A stretch of DNA of 14,286 nucleotides, taken from contig JAEWQZ010000026.1 of assembly GCA_023460255.1 (NCBI GenBank), forward strand, positions 1-14,286. Direction: 5' to 3'. Below are positions 13,601 through 14,286 of the stretch, piece by piece (the stretch's first letter is position 1; each line of letters opens with the position of its first letter). The notes beneath the pieces are model-generated. The model did not search any database, was not told where the DNA came from, and saw only the letters and a program-made list of their open reading frames with translations. The translations under genes were made by a program, and so were the position numbers. Origin of the DNA: Actinomycetes bacterium. Lineage in GTDB: Bacteria > Actinomycetota > Actinomycetes > Actinomycetales > Cellulomonadaceae.

Positions 13601-13620
13601 CCGCGGGCGACGACGACGGC

Positions 13621-14286
13621 TCAGGGCTCGCGGGTGACCGTCCGGGCGATCCCGAGCGCACCGCGCAGGCACGCCAGGTAGGCGCGGGAGACGGCGACCG
13701 GGTCGAGCCCCGCCGCGATGACGCCCTCCACGTCGGACTGCTCGTGGCAGCGGACGGCACGCAGCACCGGGCCGAGCGGCCCCTCCTCGTAGGCGATCGC
13801 CTCGCCGACGACGTCGGACACGCCCACCTTCTCCAGCAGGACGTCGACCGGCAGCCCCAGCTGGGCCGCCAGCGCCGAGAGCATGCCGACGGTGTAGGCG
13901 GCAGGGTCGTCGGCGAGCGTCTCGCACGTCATCGCACGGGCGAGGATGAACCACAGGCGGTCCATCGCGCCGGGTCGCGCATCGAGGGCCAGGGCGGTGA
14001 CCAGCGTCGAGACCTCCGTGGGCCCGAGCAGCACGACGGCCTGGCGGACCGTGTCGACCTGGTGGCTCAGCGCGTACGCGCCACTGTTGACCAGGTGCAG
14101 CACACGCAGCGTCAGCACGGGGTCGGTCTCCATGACCTGTGCGACGTCCGCCGGGGAGGACTCGGGCTGCCCGAGCAGGTTGAGGATCGCGAGGCACTGG
14201 GCCTCGCCGGCGCGCAGCACCCGGGCGCCCGACGCGGCACCGGCGCCCGACGCGGCCCCCGCACCCGTCGTCGCCCTGCCGGGTGC
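13621..14286 (-). CDS. HDOD-domain signalling protein, partial (N-terminus beyond right edge)
   Basis: 221 visible residues, open to the right edge. The first 20 or so residues are a Gly/Ala/Ser-rich linker. They are followed by an HDOD domain: EAQCLAILNLLG, then VMETDPVLTLRVLHLVNSGAYAL and VRQAVVLLGPTEVSTLV, with a helical tail to REP at the end. HDOD domains are HD-like regions that usually lack the metal site and act in signalling. This form, entered by EAQ..AILNLLG, is typical of EAL-HDOD proteins in which a c-di-GMP phosphodiesterase-like domain comes first, so the missing N-terminus is probably an EAL domain (inference). An internal GTG (14220) could start a shorter protein, but the open frame and the linker favour a continuation. 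The fusion enzyme gene follows 70 bases downstream. Confidence 0.8.
   Translation of the reverse strand, partial: APGRATTGAGAASGAGAASGARVLRAGEAQCLAILNLLGQPESSPADVAQVMETDPVLTLRVLHLVNSGAYALSHQVDTVRQAVVLLGPTEVSTLVTALALDARPGAMDRLWFILARAMTCETLADDPAAYTVGMLSALAAQLGLPVDVLLEKVGVSDVVGEAIAYEEGPLGPVLRAVRCHEQSDVEGVIAAGLDPVAVSRAYLACLRGALGIARTVTREP
14224..14259 (-). repeat. Two 18-bp direct repeats in the HDOD protein linker
   Basis: GGCGCCCGACGCGGC recurs at 14224 and 14242. The 18-base units are nearly identical and encode GAASGA-type residues in the flexible linker ahead of the HDOD domain. They keep the frame. Confidence 0.75.

Noticed and set aside
13551..13760. N-terminal extension of the deaminase fusion up to 13760
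   Set aside because: The added residues are Ser/Arg/Pro-rich, overlap the HDOD coding region and align with no deaminase. The ATG at 13550 has a ribosome site and starts at the domain edge.

Overview
The window is very GC-rich throughout. It has dense, short-gapped genes, frequent GTG starts and TANNNT -10 boxes placed just ahead of start codons. This points to a high-GC actinobacterium. A secreted family-5 glycosidase, an actinobacterial-type arginine deiminase and an EAL/HDOD-type regulator fit the Cellulomonas neighbourhood, but that genus-level guess is inference only. I saw no rRNA, tRNA, CRISPR, insertion sequence or origin. No stretch longer than about 200 bases lacks a gene.

Layout. 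(a) 1-829 (-): arginine deiminase, cut by the left edge at the catalytic-histidine region. It is divergent from (b) 914-2158 (+), an MFS exporter. (c) 2165-2395 (-): a C-terminal remnant of a metallo-beta-lactamase-fold hydrolase. It lies beside (d) 2448-3875 (-), an AAA/DUF234-type ATPase with a repeat-rich promoter. (e) 3988-6607 (-): a three-gene ABC exporter operon (ATPase, permease, permease) with 4-bp overlaps, headed by a 47-bp nearly perfect palindrome. (f) 6757-7530 (-): a short-chain dehydrogenase resembling 3-alpha-hydroxysteroid dehydrogenase. (g) 7724-8881 (+): a membrane-anchored or secreted GH5 glycosidase carrying an in-frame 15-bp tandem repeat. (h) 8907-10513 (+): a possible 9-codon leaderless leader overlapping a YidE/AspT-type transporter. 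(i) 10517-11602 (-): an AlkZ-like HTH_42 DNA glycosylase. (j) 11724-12533 (+): a membrane-anchored DsbA-like thiol oxidoreductase. (k) 12546-13550 (-): a fusion of a zinc nucleoside deaminase with a complete methylglyoxal synthase. (l) 13621-14286 (-): the HDOD-containing C-terminal part of a signalling protein cut by the right edge.

The genes do not form one pathway. The ABC operon is the only clear multi-gene unit, and the HDOD gene and the deaminase-methylglyoxal synthase gene may be co-transcribed. The most unusual item is the deaminase-methylglyoxal synthase fusion. After it come the self-contained regulatory structures: the ABC-operon palindrome, the TGAGGGTTA repeats ahead of the ATPase, and the leaderless mini-ORF overlapping the transporter start.
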